The position numbers and the translations under genes are program-made. From positions 778,501 through 842,500 of the forward strand of contig CAHIKZ030004553.1 in assembly GCA_903632075.3 (NCBI GenBank): a DNA stretch of 64,000 nt. The letters run 5' to 3'. The DNA comes from Acanthosepion pharaonis. Its lineage: Eukaryota; Mollusca; Cephalopoda; Sepiida; Sepiidae. Below, piece after piece: positions 43,496 to 57,900 of this stretch (positions within the stretch are counted from its first letter, which is position 1; every line of letters starts with the position of its first letter). The notes below the pieces were generated by a model that searched no databases, was not told the DNA's origin, and saw nothing but the letters and a program-made list of their open reading frames with translations.

Positions 43496-46400
43496 CTTGG
43501 GGAAAGAAGACGTTGCTCGTGGCGGGCACAATCCAATGGGAAAAGTATACTTAGAAGAGTTACGCCACGTAACGCTTCATCGAGTCTAGTTAGGCTCGCC
43601 TCCGTCACTTCATTGGGGCAGTTGGTATAACGCTTGCGTCGTATCGTAACGATGTGCGTTCAATTCTCGGTAGTGGATGCACGCTGCTGATGAGTCCCTA
43701 ATATAGGACTTTTCCGCATTCTTCTATGAATCATTTTGATTTGTTTATTCAAATCACCACTATCGTTATATATATATATACTCGATTGTCTGATTTATCC
43801 GGTGCTATGAAACTGCAATACATATCAATTCGGCATTTAATCTCCTTCGAAGTAGTGCATTTCTGAAGCCAAACACGTTATCGAGCATCGTTTCTATTTA
43901 AGAAAGCACTCCTGGAACTCTTTCTTGGGGGATAGCAAGTAGCTGTCTTGTCCCATCCTGTTGGATTTCCTTGACGTCTTGGGATTTGATTTTTGAAGAA
44001 AAAAAGGACTCAAGGGGCAAGGTCTAGGGAACATGGTGGGTGAGGGAATTAGGTAATGTTGTGCATGGTCAAAAACTGCTGCACAAGCCATGGAATCTCC
44101 GTAATGTGGTGAGACAACCACACTCTACACACTTTCCTACCAAGCACTGATATAAACAACAGAAGTGAGTGAGAACTTTAAAAATTAGTGTGTATGCGTG
44201 GCAGAGTTCACGGTCAATTTGTGCGAAGTGGCTTCACTCTGAGTACTTTAGCTACGTTACCATAGCAGCAGTCCCGATACTTTTTTTTTTATTAAACCTC
44301 ATATATATACAAGTATAAAAAAAACTAGTAGAGTTGAGTTAAAGGGAAATAACTGAGACATCCGGAAGAGGCATGGCACGTGGAATTAGAACAATCTACC
44401 CCGGTGGACGAAATAAAGGGTTCGATTCTAAATTCTAATCATCTGAAGAATGCCAAAGCGTACAACGGCCGAAACGTTCTGAATATGGCAATGAAGATGA
44501 GGATAACAATCTGAATAATGTAAATAATGCATGTAGTTAAATTTCTGTAGTTTGTTTATTATAACCTCTCCAATTTGTAGCCCTCATTTTGGATTCTCCT
44601 TCTTGGCAATGACCATATATTCTGCCTTAACTAAATCAAACACTCAAGACTCCAACACATATAATTACCCTTGTGTAGCATTGTAAAGTAATTGCTCATG
44701 GGTAAAGGCAATTGGCAGAAATGCCCAACAAACAGAATTGATAAAGATTGCAATAAATAAAAAAGAAAGATGACTCCAAACACCATGATGTTGACTGGAT
44801 ATATCATTCAACTCTTTCTTAATTTCTCTGCACTGTCCTCAGATTAACAGCCAAACATTCTGAAATGTTCATATTAGAGCTTCTGGTGCAAATACCAAGC
44901 AGTAAAGCATGCCATTTCCAAATTTCTGGAGGAGTGAATTGTGTTATGATGCTCCTTTTCTCACAGACCCAACTGACCCTACTATACTATGCTGTTGATA
45001 AAAAAACAACAACAAAAAAAAATAAACAATGCATATGCATGAAATTAAAAAATCTAAAATGGCGGCAATTTACCCATCGCACCTTGCACGCCTATGGCTA
45101 TTAGAGAGCCAAACATTTAACAAAGTTTTTTATCTCCCTTTATTCTTATTTTTTTTAAATCTGTTTAAAGTGATACCAAAAAATCAGTTGCACCTGATTG
45201 TAAATATCCTGATTGACGTTTAAATCACTCTTTATTCTCTGCTTATTTGGTTCTTTTAATGAAGAAGCTGTCATTTTTAATCTTGTAGTGTAGATTATTT
45301 GGCCATGGTTAAATGCAATTGGCAAGGATGCCCAACAAAGAGAATCGAAAAAGTTTGCAATAAACAAAAGAGAAAGAAAAGAAGAGGGCAAAAATAATAT
45401 AAAGCAAGCAAACAATATATGCAAGGCAAAAGGAGAAGTATTCACAAACTATGAATGATGTTAACACAAATAAAGGGATACAGACAAGCGACCGCAGCGT
45501 TCTTACTTCAGTACAAGAAAGAACAGAAATATGGCGGATGAGACTGGGAAGTGACCTATCTTTTTGGCTAGGAAGAAATCCCACCATGCATCTGGATGCT
45601 TTGTCTATAGATTTGAGACGGAGTATGTTTACCGTATTGGAACAAAACAGCATCTAAAAGTATGTATCGTTCTACACTTGCAAATAAGTACCTGTGGTGC
45701 TTTTCGTAATTTTTACAAAAGTAAGTAATCTTGTTACAAAGATTCGTAATTTTCTGGCAATTTTGCAGAAAGACACTTCATTGACTATGCTAAATACAGG
45801 GTGACCAAAAAACGAGAATTTTTGAAGTGCGTATTGGCAGACATGAGCAAGTAGCAACACTGCGAGACAGTGACCTTGAGCAAGTAAACATTTCGCCATT
45901 TAGAATTCTAGATGAAATTCACAGTATCCCAGCTAAGATGTTGCATCAGTCAATGAGGAATCTCAACAGCAGATTTCAAGAATGCATTCGTATAGGAGGA
46001 CGCCATCTACAGGACGTAATTTAAAAAAAATGAAAATTCCATCATTGTTTCTTAAATGGCATGTTTTAAGGTTTCAATTACTATGAATAAAATATTTTTC
46101 TTCCATCATTCTTGGTTTTATTGGATTGTTAAAAAGTTCCCGTTTTTTGGGGTTACCCTATATATGCCGAAAATCAATACTATAGAGTAATTTTCGAGTT
46201 GATACAAATATAACATTCTAAGAAACGCAACTGGTTGGCAAAACAAATAAGAACACAAAAATAAAGATTTTATTCACGGACAACCAAAGATGGCCACCGG
46301 GTAATAGGACGCTGTATAAATCAAAATTTTAACATGCAGATTATGAACAAAATTTTTTTTAAAAAATAACAGTATTACCATTTGCACTATTTACATTGTT

Positions 46401-46969
46401 CGGACTATTATTCTCATCTTTATTGTCATTTTCACGACGTTTCGGCCGTTCCACACTCCGGCCTTCTTCAGGTGATATACGTTGGAATTACTTCAACTAA
46501 CGCTTTTATCTACTTTTATCCATGTACCCAAGGACTAAAAGACGGCGAGTTGAGTTACTAAAGGGAATTATCTGAAACCTGAGATATCCAGAAAAGGCAT
46601 GGCACGTGGAACTAGAACAATCTACCCCTGGTGGACGAAATAAAGGGTTCGATTCGAAATTCCAACGTATATCACCTGAAGAAGGCCGGGGCGTACAACG
46701 GCCGAAACATCGTGAATATGGCAATAAAGATAAAGGCAATAATCCGAACAATGTAAATAGTGTAAATAGTTGCAATACCTAATCTCAGAAATATAGACAG
46801 ATCCTGTAGAGCGCCGGAGCGTACAATGACCAAAACGTCGTGAATATGCCAATAAAAAATGAGGGCAATAATCCAAACAATGTAAATAGTCTAAATAGTT
46901 ACAATACCTCATCTTAGAAATATAGACAGTGTATTCCCACAAAAATAACAATTTGGGGATACAGGGGGT

Positions 46970-47036
<67 letters not shown>

Positions 47037-49355
47037 TGACGATTGTTGCAAAATTATTTACATGTTGAGCAGCAGCTGTTCAAGGAAGAGAAAAAGGGAA
47101 ATATAGAGGGGTTTATATAAAACGCGCTGCTTTTTTTTTATCCATAACACGTGATCGTAATCACGTGATTACATGCCTAGGGGAGGTAATCTACTTCAGG
47201 CATGTATGCTCCCGTTTATTTTATTTAGTTATTTATTTACTTGTGTATTTTCGTTCCTAAAGTACCCCACAACATACACACAGAGACACCAGATTGCATG
47301 ACATTATTACAAGTGAACGAGCAAGCAATGATTACAATTTACATACGTTTTGAACATTTTCTGGCCATGACACCCCTCCCTACCACTTCTGGTAGATACC
47401 GCTTGATAAGGGTCGGTTTTGTTGTGTCGGTATCATCCTAAGCGTTGTAGATTGCTGTTATTGTTATTTAGATATTGCCAAGGCTGTACGTACTACCCAC
47501 CTCCAAACCTCCCGACCGAGAGGAAGCCTGATTGGAGGCCACGGGACGTGTTCTGCGACCCACGCTATCTTATCAACATTTATATTTATTTACATTTACT
47601 TAACAAAAATATGATGTGTTCTAAATTACCATAACTAGTAGTGGGGACCAGGGTCGGTGCATACTAACCGTGAACATCCCCCCCGCCCCCGAGAGGTGGA
47701 AGTCTGTCTGAAGACCCCGGGCAGTGCTTTGTGACCCTCACTATGTTATCAACATTTACTTTTTTCCACTTACATTTATATACGTTACAAATTAAACTAA
47801 GCACAACTGACCTTTAAAGGATAAAAAATTTCCACAGAGTTTGACGTCATTCTGGGGTCTTTTTTTAAAATTATTATTTTGTCCAAATCCGCGAATTTTC
47901 TTTATGCTAAATTTCTTTTGCTCATGCATAATGTTCAATGAATTAAAATTATTCAACTTTTTAACAAGAAAAATCTCAAGTTGATGTTAAAAATTGCCGT
48001 AAAACATTGTCGATTTATTTAAGCTGGAATAATCTATCATTGTATGTAGATACATTTTGTTTGTTTTTTTAATCGCTATCACCCCCCCCATGCAAGGCAA
48101 TAGAGTCACTAAGAAACAAGAGGTTACAGGATGTGGATGAATTAGGAAGAGAAATAATAATAATAATAATGAGCGGGAAGAGGAAAGAGTAATTAGGAGG
48201 AGAGTAGACATTGCATTTAAATTTTTGAAGATTGAGGTTGGCTGCAAAATATGAAGCCGGAAGGGAGTTCCACAAGCGAGAACTGCGAGAAAAGAAACTG
48301 TTAGCATAGAATTTACGGTTACATAAAGCCAGCTCGACTGTAAATTGGTGAGATCTCGACACCATTCTAGTACTGCACTTAAATTCAAAAAGTCTAGCTA
48401 CCATAGTGAAGAGCTCATCTGAACAATTACCATGAAAGTATTTATAGAAGAGATACGGAGAGGCAGCCTTACTGCGGCGGGAAAGTAGCTCAAGCCGAGC
48501 CGCCAGATCAGGACCAATAATATTGCTGATTCTTCTTTGGATTTTATCGAAGAGCTTAAAGTAAATGGAATGGATTCCGGACCATATGCGGCAGCAATAT
48601 TCTAAGCAACGACGATATTTATTTATCAGTTTTTCTAATAGAATTGTTCACCTATTTTGCATATGATCCATTATTGTAAATAATTAAATTACAATAAAAT
48701 TTGTATTTAATATAAATAGTACCTTATGAAAATTGCTATGCAGTAGAGTGAAGGGTCGCATATTATAGACTAGCAGTAGAGCCCGGCGTTGCCCGGGGAT
48801 GTAACAGTAAGAGATAGATCAAGTATCGACCATCATAAAGACTGAAAAATAAAATTGACAAAGATTATTGTTTAAGGTTGACGGACACGCATGTCTTAAT
48901 TAGTTTTTTTTTTTTTTAACGAATTGGTCAAACCCAAACTCAAACAAAAACATTGTTTTCAATCGTTATGAGTCTACCGATTGAATAGAATTTTATTATA
49001 AACAATTGTCTTGTAAATGGAATTTTTAAAGCATTCTGAATGTAAAAATAAAGAAAAAAAAAGTGTGCAAGACAATAAAAACACTACCTGCCAAAAAAAG
49101 TGAAGTTTTGTTGAAATCGGTTGAAAAATGTAGAAAATCCGATCCCATATATAAACGAACACACACAGACACAAACAACCTGGGTTTTATAATAAGTATA
49201 ACTCGATATGAGTTGTCCCCCTTTCATACTCGCAATGCCTCTTAATCGTGTTTTCAAATTGATTTTGTGCAAAAACAATTGTGTTTTTCCAATTTTTTTC
49301 CTGTGAAGTTTTGTTGAAATCAGTTGAAAAATGTAGGAAATCCGATCCAATATAT

Positions 49356-49399
<44 letters not shown>

Positions 49400-51928
49400 C
49401 ATGGATTTTATAATAAGTATGACTGGGGGGAGTATCATAGATACGGGGTGCATCAAAGAGGTGGGGGCGAGATTTAAGTCTGTTGATGGAAATGTCCTTG
49501 TTTTCATTACGCAGAATGGTAAAATATATTTTTTCTCTCTTCTGTACTGGGTAAGGTCCTTCATAAGACGGTGCTAAAGTTTTTGTTTTACGGCATCGTT
49601 GCGAATAAAAATATACTCACAATTTCCCAGATCTTTTGGAATGTATATTTGTGTAGTTACTTGTGTGCGGACATTGTTATTATTATTAAATGAAAATAAA
49701 ATATAAAGTAATAATGAAAATTATAAATAAAATAAAATTTAAACTCCGTTTAAAATAAAAAAATTAAAAATAATAAAAATAATAAAATTACTCCCAGCAT
49801 GCAACAGGCACTCTTCCTGTCGGAAATACGAACATCCCGCCAAGAGACGTGAGATTCAATCTCTTTGCCCAGAACTGTCGGGTGTTTAAAAACCTTTAGT
49901 GATAGGACATGTGATATTACGGAATGACTTATTCCTTCTATAACATGGATCTTAACACGATTGTAATGTAAAACACACACACTAATACATGCAAATACAT
50001 AAATAAAATCGTATGAAACTAGCATACAATTTACCATGTTTTTTATTGTAATTTCGTACATTTGTTTGTTGTTTTTCCTCATGAACCCAAGCCCAAACTT
50101 ATGACCACACGGTGTGAGTGAATATACGTCCACACTTGTCTTGTTGATGTGAATTGCATCTGCGACATTTTGGCTTTTAACTCCTGAATAAATATTTTCA
50201 TGAGTACGAGATTTGAGTTACTACAAAAAAACTGACCAGAAAGAATTAAAGCTGGTCCATAAATAATTTCGTTAGAGAGCACTCTAGGCTATAATTAAAT
50301 GTGTTTTTTATATAGACAACATTGTGGTGAACAATTACGTAGAAGTAAGCGCGTGGCTTGCATCTGGTGAAAAGGAAAATAAGTTCCTTACCTCAATACA
50401 TGACACTTAGCAGCGACGTTTGTTCCTTGAAAATGGCATGAATCTCAACACCCCTCCCACACCTGTAAATTATTCCGGAAATGTATGATTCTGTAACGTT
50501 GGCTTTTATACAGCTTAGCGTGGTTCGAACAATGGCAATTCGCGTGCTGATTGGTCGGACTGGAGAATGACATTTGACGGTGTGACTGAAGACGAAGCGA
50601 AGAACGCCAACTGATCAGTCGGCCGTGGTGTTGGCATAATAAAAGATGGCTGAAGCAGTGAGAAGTGGGGGGGATTTTTTTTTTACGTTGGTGACGTGTG
50701 CGTGTATTCAAAAATGGCGTATTGAGAAGGGACATTCGATGTTATAGAGGAATATAACCCCATTTAACTGCAAACATTAACAAATTGTCTGCCTAGTCAT
50801 TTTGGTTGTTTCTCGTGGTTTGTGCAGATTTTAATTGTCGATACTGTTTGAACATTGATGATATGTTGTTATCTACATGTGTTGAATCGCAAGCAATATT
50901 ATGAATACTTTGAAAATCCCTGATTAGAAATGAGGGCCACGATCTGTGCTGATTATAGAAGGAACATCGAAATGTAGAAGCCACACATCTAAACATATCT
51001 TCGCTATAATTTTAACACTTGCATTTTCGATAAAATATTCAGCTTGCCATCAATCACAGTATCAATCTACAACTGTGGACAGACAGGATCGATATACTAT
51101 TTCGTATACCTTGCATCTGGATTACTAAATGTACCAATTGGTGTCTTAGTATGCATGATAACCTTATTTCAGTATCTGTCTATATTTCTGAGATGAGGTA
51201 TTATGTACACTATTTACATTATTCGAACTATTGTCCTCATCTTTGTCGCCATATTTATTACAACGTTTCGGCCGTTCTTATGGTGGTTGAAATGTCGAAC
51301 TGAACCCTTTATTTCGCTCACTGGGGTAGACTGTTCTAGTTCCACGTGCCATGTTTAATGGATGTCAGTTATTAGTTATCTCCTGTTAATTCCCCTCTCC
51401 AAGTTTTCCATTGTGCCATTCCGGTAATGAACTCACATTCTTTGGGTCCTGTCACTGGATCTAACCAACGCCTTTATCCACTGTGCTATGTGTCTTTGAG
51501 GACACATGGCCGAAACGTTGTAATAAATATGGCGACGAAGATGAGAACAATAGTCCGAATAATGCAAATAACCTTATTTGTTGAGATGTTAAGCAATCTT
51601 TTGTCGAGGTATGTATTTCTGTTTTTCTTTAGCCATATATATCTTTGAGTTATCATTTTTGAGTTCTTATACTCGGGTGTGATAACCTATGAACGTCTTA
51701 AATAATAACCTTATGTAGAGAAGGGAGTAGGTATGGCCAGAAACGCTCATTAGGCGGTGCTATCTAATAAAAAGCGAAGTCAAACATTTCTTTCCTCTCT
51801 TTCTTCCTTTTGCCATAAGATGTAGCAGATCTTAGGTGGGAGAATATCGGCACTGGAAGGATTTCTTTCACCCGGCATAACTGGCGATTGATCTCTCATA
51901 GACACGTACATACACATAGATGTGTATA

Positions 51929-51975
<47 letters not shown>

Positions 51976-54900
51976 CCTTCTTAATAGTATAGATTTTAAT
52001 AACTTTTCCTTTACTTTCAATTGTGCACACATATAATGACTTTGTGTTAATACATACGTTAATTGTAGTTACGATACCTGAGGATTAAAATGAATTTTTA
52101 TAAATGAAAAAGCTTTCTTGGAGCTTTCATTTTAGCCTTAATTGAAAGCCAAAGGCTTAAATTTACTATTTCAAGTAAGCAAAATACTCAGGAGTATTTC
52201 AAACAGAAATTATATTGATTGAAATCGTTTTTCCTTTCTAAAATATCTGATTAGCGCCTTTTTTAGTCGTCTTTCATCGCAATGCAATTCTCTGTATTAA
52301 AAATCTTTCAAAAATAAAATATACTTTTCTGAAACTTTATTTGAGGAATATTAGCTGATTTAAAGTTTAATTAATCTGATTTGAAAAAATATTATTTACT
52401 TAATAAATTTAAAATAACACACAAATGTATTTTTAAAACAAAGCAGTAGCTGTGTTTTTAACCGACATTGCCATGTTTTACATAATTGACGAGGCAATGA
52501 CAGGTTTGAAATAATGACTGTTGTTTTACGGAGACTTTATCTGTAAAACATAACTTAAGAAAATGTCGTGAGCGCCTTTTTATATAATTTTAAGTACTCA
52601 GTAATCTTGAAAAAATTAAGTAATTAAGTACTCAGTAATGTTGAAAAATAATCTCCGTAATCTAATTTTAGGAATGTTGACTTTAAGTTTACTATAGTCA
52701 TCGCTCTTATTTTCTGATAATGTTGTGTATGGTCGACCATACATTCAAAAATGGGCACGTTACATAATATTTCGTATCCCTAAAAAATAATTTTAAAATC
52801 TTGGTGCAAAGTTAATTGTATTAAGCTTTTCAATTCTTGATTAGTTAATATAGTTTTCACTTAATAACAATATCAACTGACGAGATTAAACTAAAGTAGA
52901 ATTTTAAAAGATTTTTGGAAAATTATCATAATAAATTATTATAATTAAAATTTTTAAAAAATGAAAACATTTCTTGTAAAAATTCATTATTCATCGAAAA
53001 AAATTTCATAAGATAATAGTGTCCTTAAAATCTTATTTATAAAAGCAATTAAAAGCATTTCTAATTAAATACTGTCATAATGTATTTTTTATTTTACGAT
53101 TCTGAGCAGATTTTCGGGAAATGAGTAGCAGTTTGAATAAAGAAATTGATAATTTACATTCTTCAAGGAGTTCTGCTTTTAACTAAAAAAAAAAAAAAAT
53201 TGGAGGATTAAAATTTAATTTCTCGAAATTTCATGAAATTAATTAAGTTGGTGGGGTGGGTAACATATGTAAAAAAAAATTCAAGAATAATTTAATACAT
53301 TTGTGAATAAGTCCTGATAGTTTCATTAAAATCTGACAATAATTTTATTTTTGCAAAAAAATTTTCACAGGGTAAAAAAAAGGAGCTAAAAGACTAATAG
53401 TAAAAATATTACGTCGACGGCTAACGAAAAAAACAAACAAGATATTTAACTAAAATTTCGAACCTGTTAGAAAAGATTAAAAAATTTAACAAAATAATAA
53501 AAAATATTTTGGTCTTTCCTCTTAATAATAACATAAACATTTTTACGTTAAAACATAATTTTTATTAAGTTTGTGACCTTTTTATACCAGCGAAAAAGTG
53601 GCGGTACCTGAAATTGTCGTTTGTTTTAAAATCCATGTTTTTTGTGGGTGGCTGAGGGCTGGACTCACATAAGTCCGCCAATATTGTTTGCAGGACACAT
53701 GTTCCAGGAGATGTTAAACACTTATTGAAGAAAAACATCAACATCTCACAACTAAAGGGGTCATTCCCGCAACAGATTATTCAAGGGTGTATCACGAAAT
53801 ATTTTTATCACTAAAAGGAGCAGGTAACTATGTCAACTGAAGTGACGTCCCTTGTACTGCTGTGTTCATTGTGTTTTCGTATGTTCGTTTACTATAGGTT
53901 CCTAGCTGAAATCTGCTAAGTCTGTGGCGAATCCTTGTACTTGATAGGGTATTAACTGCATTGTTAGGTCTACAGACGTTTTTAATGTCTTGAAATAAAC
54001 TGCGAAATATAATCTAATTGTTGTAACTCCTTTGGCGAATATTGATCTGTTGGTGTGTGTGTGTAAGTAAATGACTTTGTCAGAGTTTTGTGATCCTTCT
54101 AAATGTTTCTACCTTTCAAAATACGCCGAAAATTTTTTATCACTAAATAAATAGATGACCAAAAATGATCAAGAAAAGTTACTCTAGTTCTTTCGAATGA
54201 TAGTCATTTTGCCAGAGAAGAATGAGTTTGGTTTGGCAATGCCATTATTAGTAACTTGTAGTGGCGCTCCGACAGCCACTGCTGATGCGACTGTTACTAT
54301 CGTCAGTTTGCTCCCAAAGTCCTCACTTGAATAATTGAACTGGGTGAAGTTTACGAAGGCCTTTTTGCTTGATCTACTGTCTGGATTTATTTTAAATTAA
54401 TATCCCTCTTTTTAAATAAGGTGGTAAGTAGAGTTAAAATGATAGAACAGTGTGGAATATAATTCCTCTAGGAGTTAATAAATCCGACGAAACTTCTCAG
54501 CTGTCGAACTGATTTTGGTGCTGAGAAGTTTGCAGATGCATTCATTTATCTTGGATGGGTGAAATACTTTCTTCGGAGGTTGGTTAACTTAAGAAACTTA
54601 GTTGTTAAAAACCCCAAATACATATCTCAGGGTTTGTTCTCAGCTTCCACTGAGTTCGTATGGTAAATGTTTCGTAATGATACTTCAAATGCTCTCAGTG
54701 CTACTCAAAGTGGTGGTCCACAGACCGGTGCCGCTACGCGAACCATCAGCTACCGGTACGCGGCCAGTGTCTAGGCCATGCCAAGGAATCATTTGTAAAG
54801 ATTAAGGTTATATAATTTTTGTTTTTGTGTTAATAAACTGCTTATTCTTTCTTTATTACTTTTTATATGTTTTGATATTGAATTATTTTTTGCAAAATAA

Positions 54901-57900
54901 ATGGAAGATAAAAAATAGTCAGCTTTTATTATATTCATTACATATATCGTTTCCGGTATAAATTTAATATTACCACGAAATATTACAGGTACGTGACACA
55001 TTGAGAAAAAAAATTCCGGCCTGCCATATCAGATAGTTTGAGAAGCACTGCTCTAACTTGTTTACATTGGCTATAAATATATCATCCAGATATGCATAGA
55101 TAGCGGTTAAACCATGCAAAAGTCCGCCTATGAATGCCATTCAGGTCTCCCATTTGAGAGTAACAGATGTAAAATAAATATATCTTTACAAAAATGTTCT
55201 AAAAATAAAAGTTTCGAAAATAATTTAATTCATTTCTGAATAAGTTCTAAACGTTTCATTAAAATCCGAAAAATATCTGATTTTTACAAAAACCCAAGAA
55301 AATATATCCAACCTATGTATCAACAACTTAAATCTTCCTCCGTATAATTTGGCCAATATAAAAACCTGAAGGATATTGTTATGGATAATCAAGAATTGGT
55401 CTCTCCTTGTTTTGTTACTCTCCTCTTTAAGAGAGCTATTTCTATTTACTGGGACTATAAAAGGACACTAAACGCGAACCTTGTATTCTCAGTTGAATGA
55501 AGCTTTCTTAAAGCCTATATCTGCGCACTTTACAGATACATTCTTCTTTATGTATCGTGTCCCCTCAGGACGAAGATGATCATGGCTCTCCACAACTTCC
55601 TGTTATGTAGTCTGAAAATTAACTACAGATGTGTCAAATGAAATTACTGATTGCCAGAAATCCTACCTGAGAATCAACCCCATGACACACTGAAAGAGGA
55701 CAGTATAAATCGAACAGTGGTTCATAACGTATATAAATGTACGTAGAAAAAGTAAATGTCGATAGTGAGGGTCACAAAGCACTGCCCGGGATCTCCAGTC
55801 AGACTTCCACCTGTCGGCGGGTGGGTGTGTTCAGGATTAGTATGCACCGGCCCTGGTCCCCACCACTAATTATGGTCATTTAGAACACACCATATTTTTG
55901 TTAAATAAATGTAAATAAATTATAGGTTGTCTTGCCCTGTCAGAACGGAGGTGCTCACTTCGACATCCATAATCCATATGAGAAAAACTAGATCTTAATT
56001 TCGTCCAGAAAGTATCCACTTCTGGAATATCGTCCAAAACTTTCAGGATCATAAAACATCTTTTCTGGCCAATCATTAAAAGCCCACAAGTTTATTTTAT
56101 CACAGTAGCCTTTCCTGAACCACTGGCTTACGATAAAGCCAACGCCGTTTCCCGCCAGGAAGATAGATTTTACCAGGTTGGCATTAGCGGTGGAGCCCAC
56201 GACAAGCAAGCTTAACCGATCTTATCAGAATTCGGATGATAATTTTTGTTATGTGGTTCATTACGCTGATTGTCCGATGGAATTCATATTTGTTTGCATC
56301 GAGTTTCGTAGGCAGTGCTATGAAAACGCATCTATTTAGGTCTTCCGGTATATCGCCACTGTTGTATATTTCATTTATTGCGCTTTTAACCTTGTCAATG
56401 CCGAAATTCTCCAAGATTGCCAGCATGTCTATTAAAATTCCAGCTGGCCCTGCTGCTTTGTTCAATTTAGCCAGTGCGGATTTCACTTCAGATTTTAATA
56501 TTTCTGGCCCTTCCATATTTCAGTGTATTGCCAGTTGCTCAAAATATGTTCTTCTTTCTCTAATATCAGTGTCCCATTTTGGATTGTATGAATCCTGTTG
56601 ATAAGCATGTTTTTTACCTTTTAGTTCTCTTATCTTTTATGTATATTCTGCTTTATGTGGGATACTTATTCTTTTAGGTCATTTTTCGTTGAGCCATTCC
56701 TCTGTACACATTATGCATTTGTTCCTGATTTCTTTGCGCAGCGTCCTATATTCTGTACCGTACTTTGGCATTGTTTTTCTCTCCTTTTCCTCATGTCGAT
56801 AATTTCATCTGTCATCCTTTCTTTTCTTTTTCTTTGTTTATTTTTCTTAATAATCTAGATAATCTAGATTAAGGATAATCTAGATTAAGGATGTCACTAA
56901 ATTTTCTCTTAATGTGTCCCACTTTGAGTTTTCATTCACCTTTTGTCTTTTTGTATTTAATTCCAACACGGTCCATAGATTTATCCTTCACATTCGAATC
57001 ATTCAGGTGCCTGTCGTATTGCAATTTGTGTTCTGCCTTTCCCCTCTTCAATATGTAGTTTCACGCTAAGTTTACAAATCATTGGGAAGTGATCACTCTC
57101 ACATTCGGCACCTGGGCATGATCTTTCGCCATTGGACCCATTTTCTCCGCGTTCATTGCGAGTTCCTAGTCTGAATTTGGTAAGGTTATTTTCGGCCCCC
57201 AGGACTTTTTCAGAATGAATCTATCTGACCTTTTTAGTATATTAAGGGTGGAGGAGGGGGACGGACCTTCCTTAGAACCACGATTGAATGCCCAGTTAAG
57301 GAAAAAATAGAAGATAAAAAATTAATAAAAAAGCAACAAAAATGGCAAAAAAACCCACCATGCCTATTAAACATTGATATTGCTTGTAACCTAAAATATG
57401 AACGTTTCAAACATGAACAATTTAAAATAAAATTTAATCACTCAAATACAACCGAAAATAACAATTACAAAGAAAGAGAAAAGAAACAAAAATTCAAATG
57501 ACCAATTCAGACAAAAATTAAAAATGGCAGACCTATCTCTAAAAGAATTTTCGAATAAAGCATACTAAAAATAACTCTCAGGCCATGGAACGTTAGAACG
57601 TTAAACAACTGTGGCCATTTAGAAAATATAAAACATGAAATGAGTAGGTTAAATGTCAATATTTTAGCTGTATGTGAACCTAGTGAACAATGGAGATTTT
57701 GTCAGTAACTATCACAGGATTATATATGCAGGCGAAGAGAAAAATGAAAAAGGAGTTGGATTGATACTAGATCAATACATCAAGAAATGCGTTGTGAGAT
57801 AATGTCAATTATCTGAAAGAATTCTTGTAGTTAAACTAAAAGTAAAGCCTTTCAACATATCCATTATAATAGTGTATGCACCAACAGCATAAAGTATAGA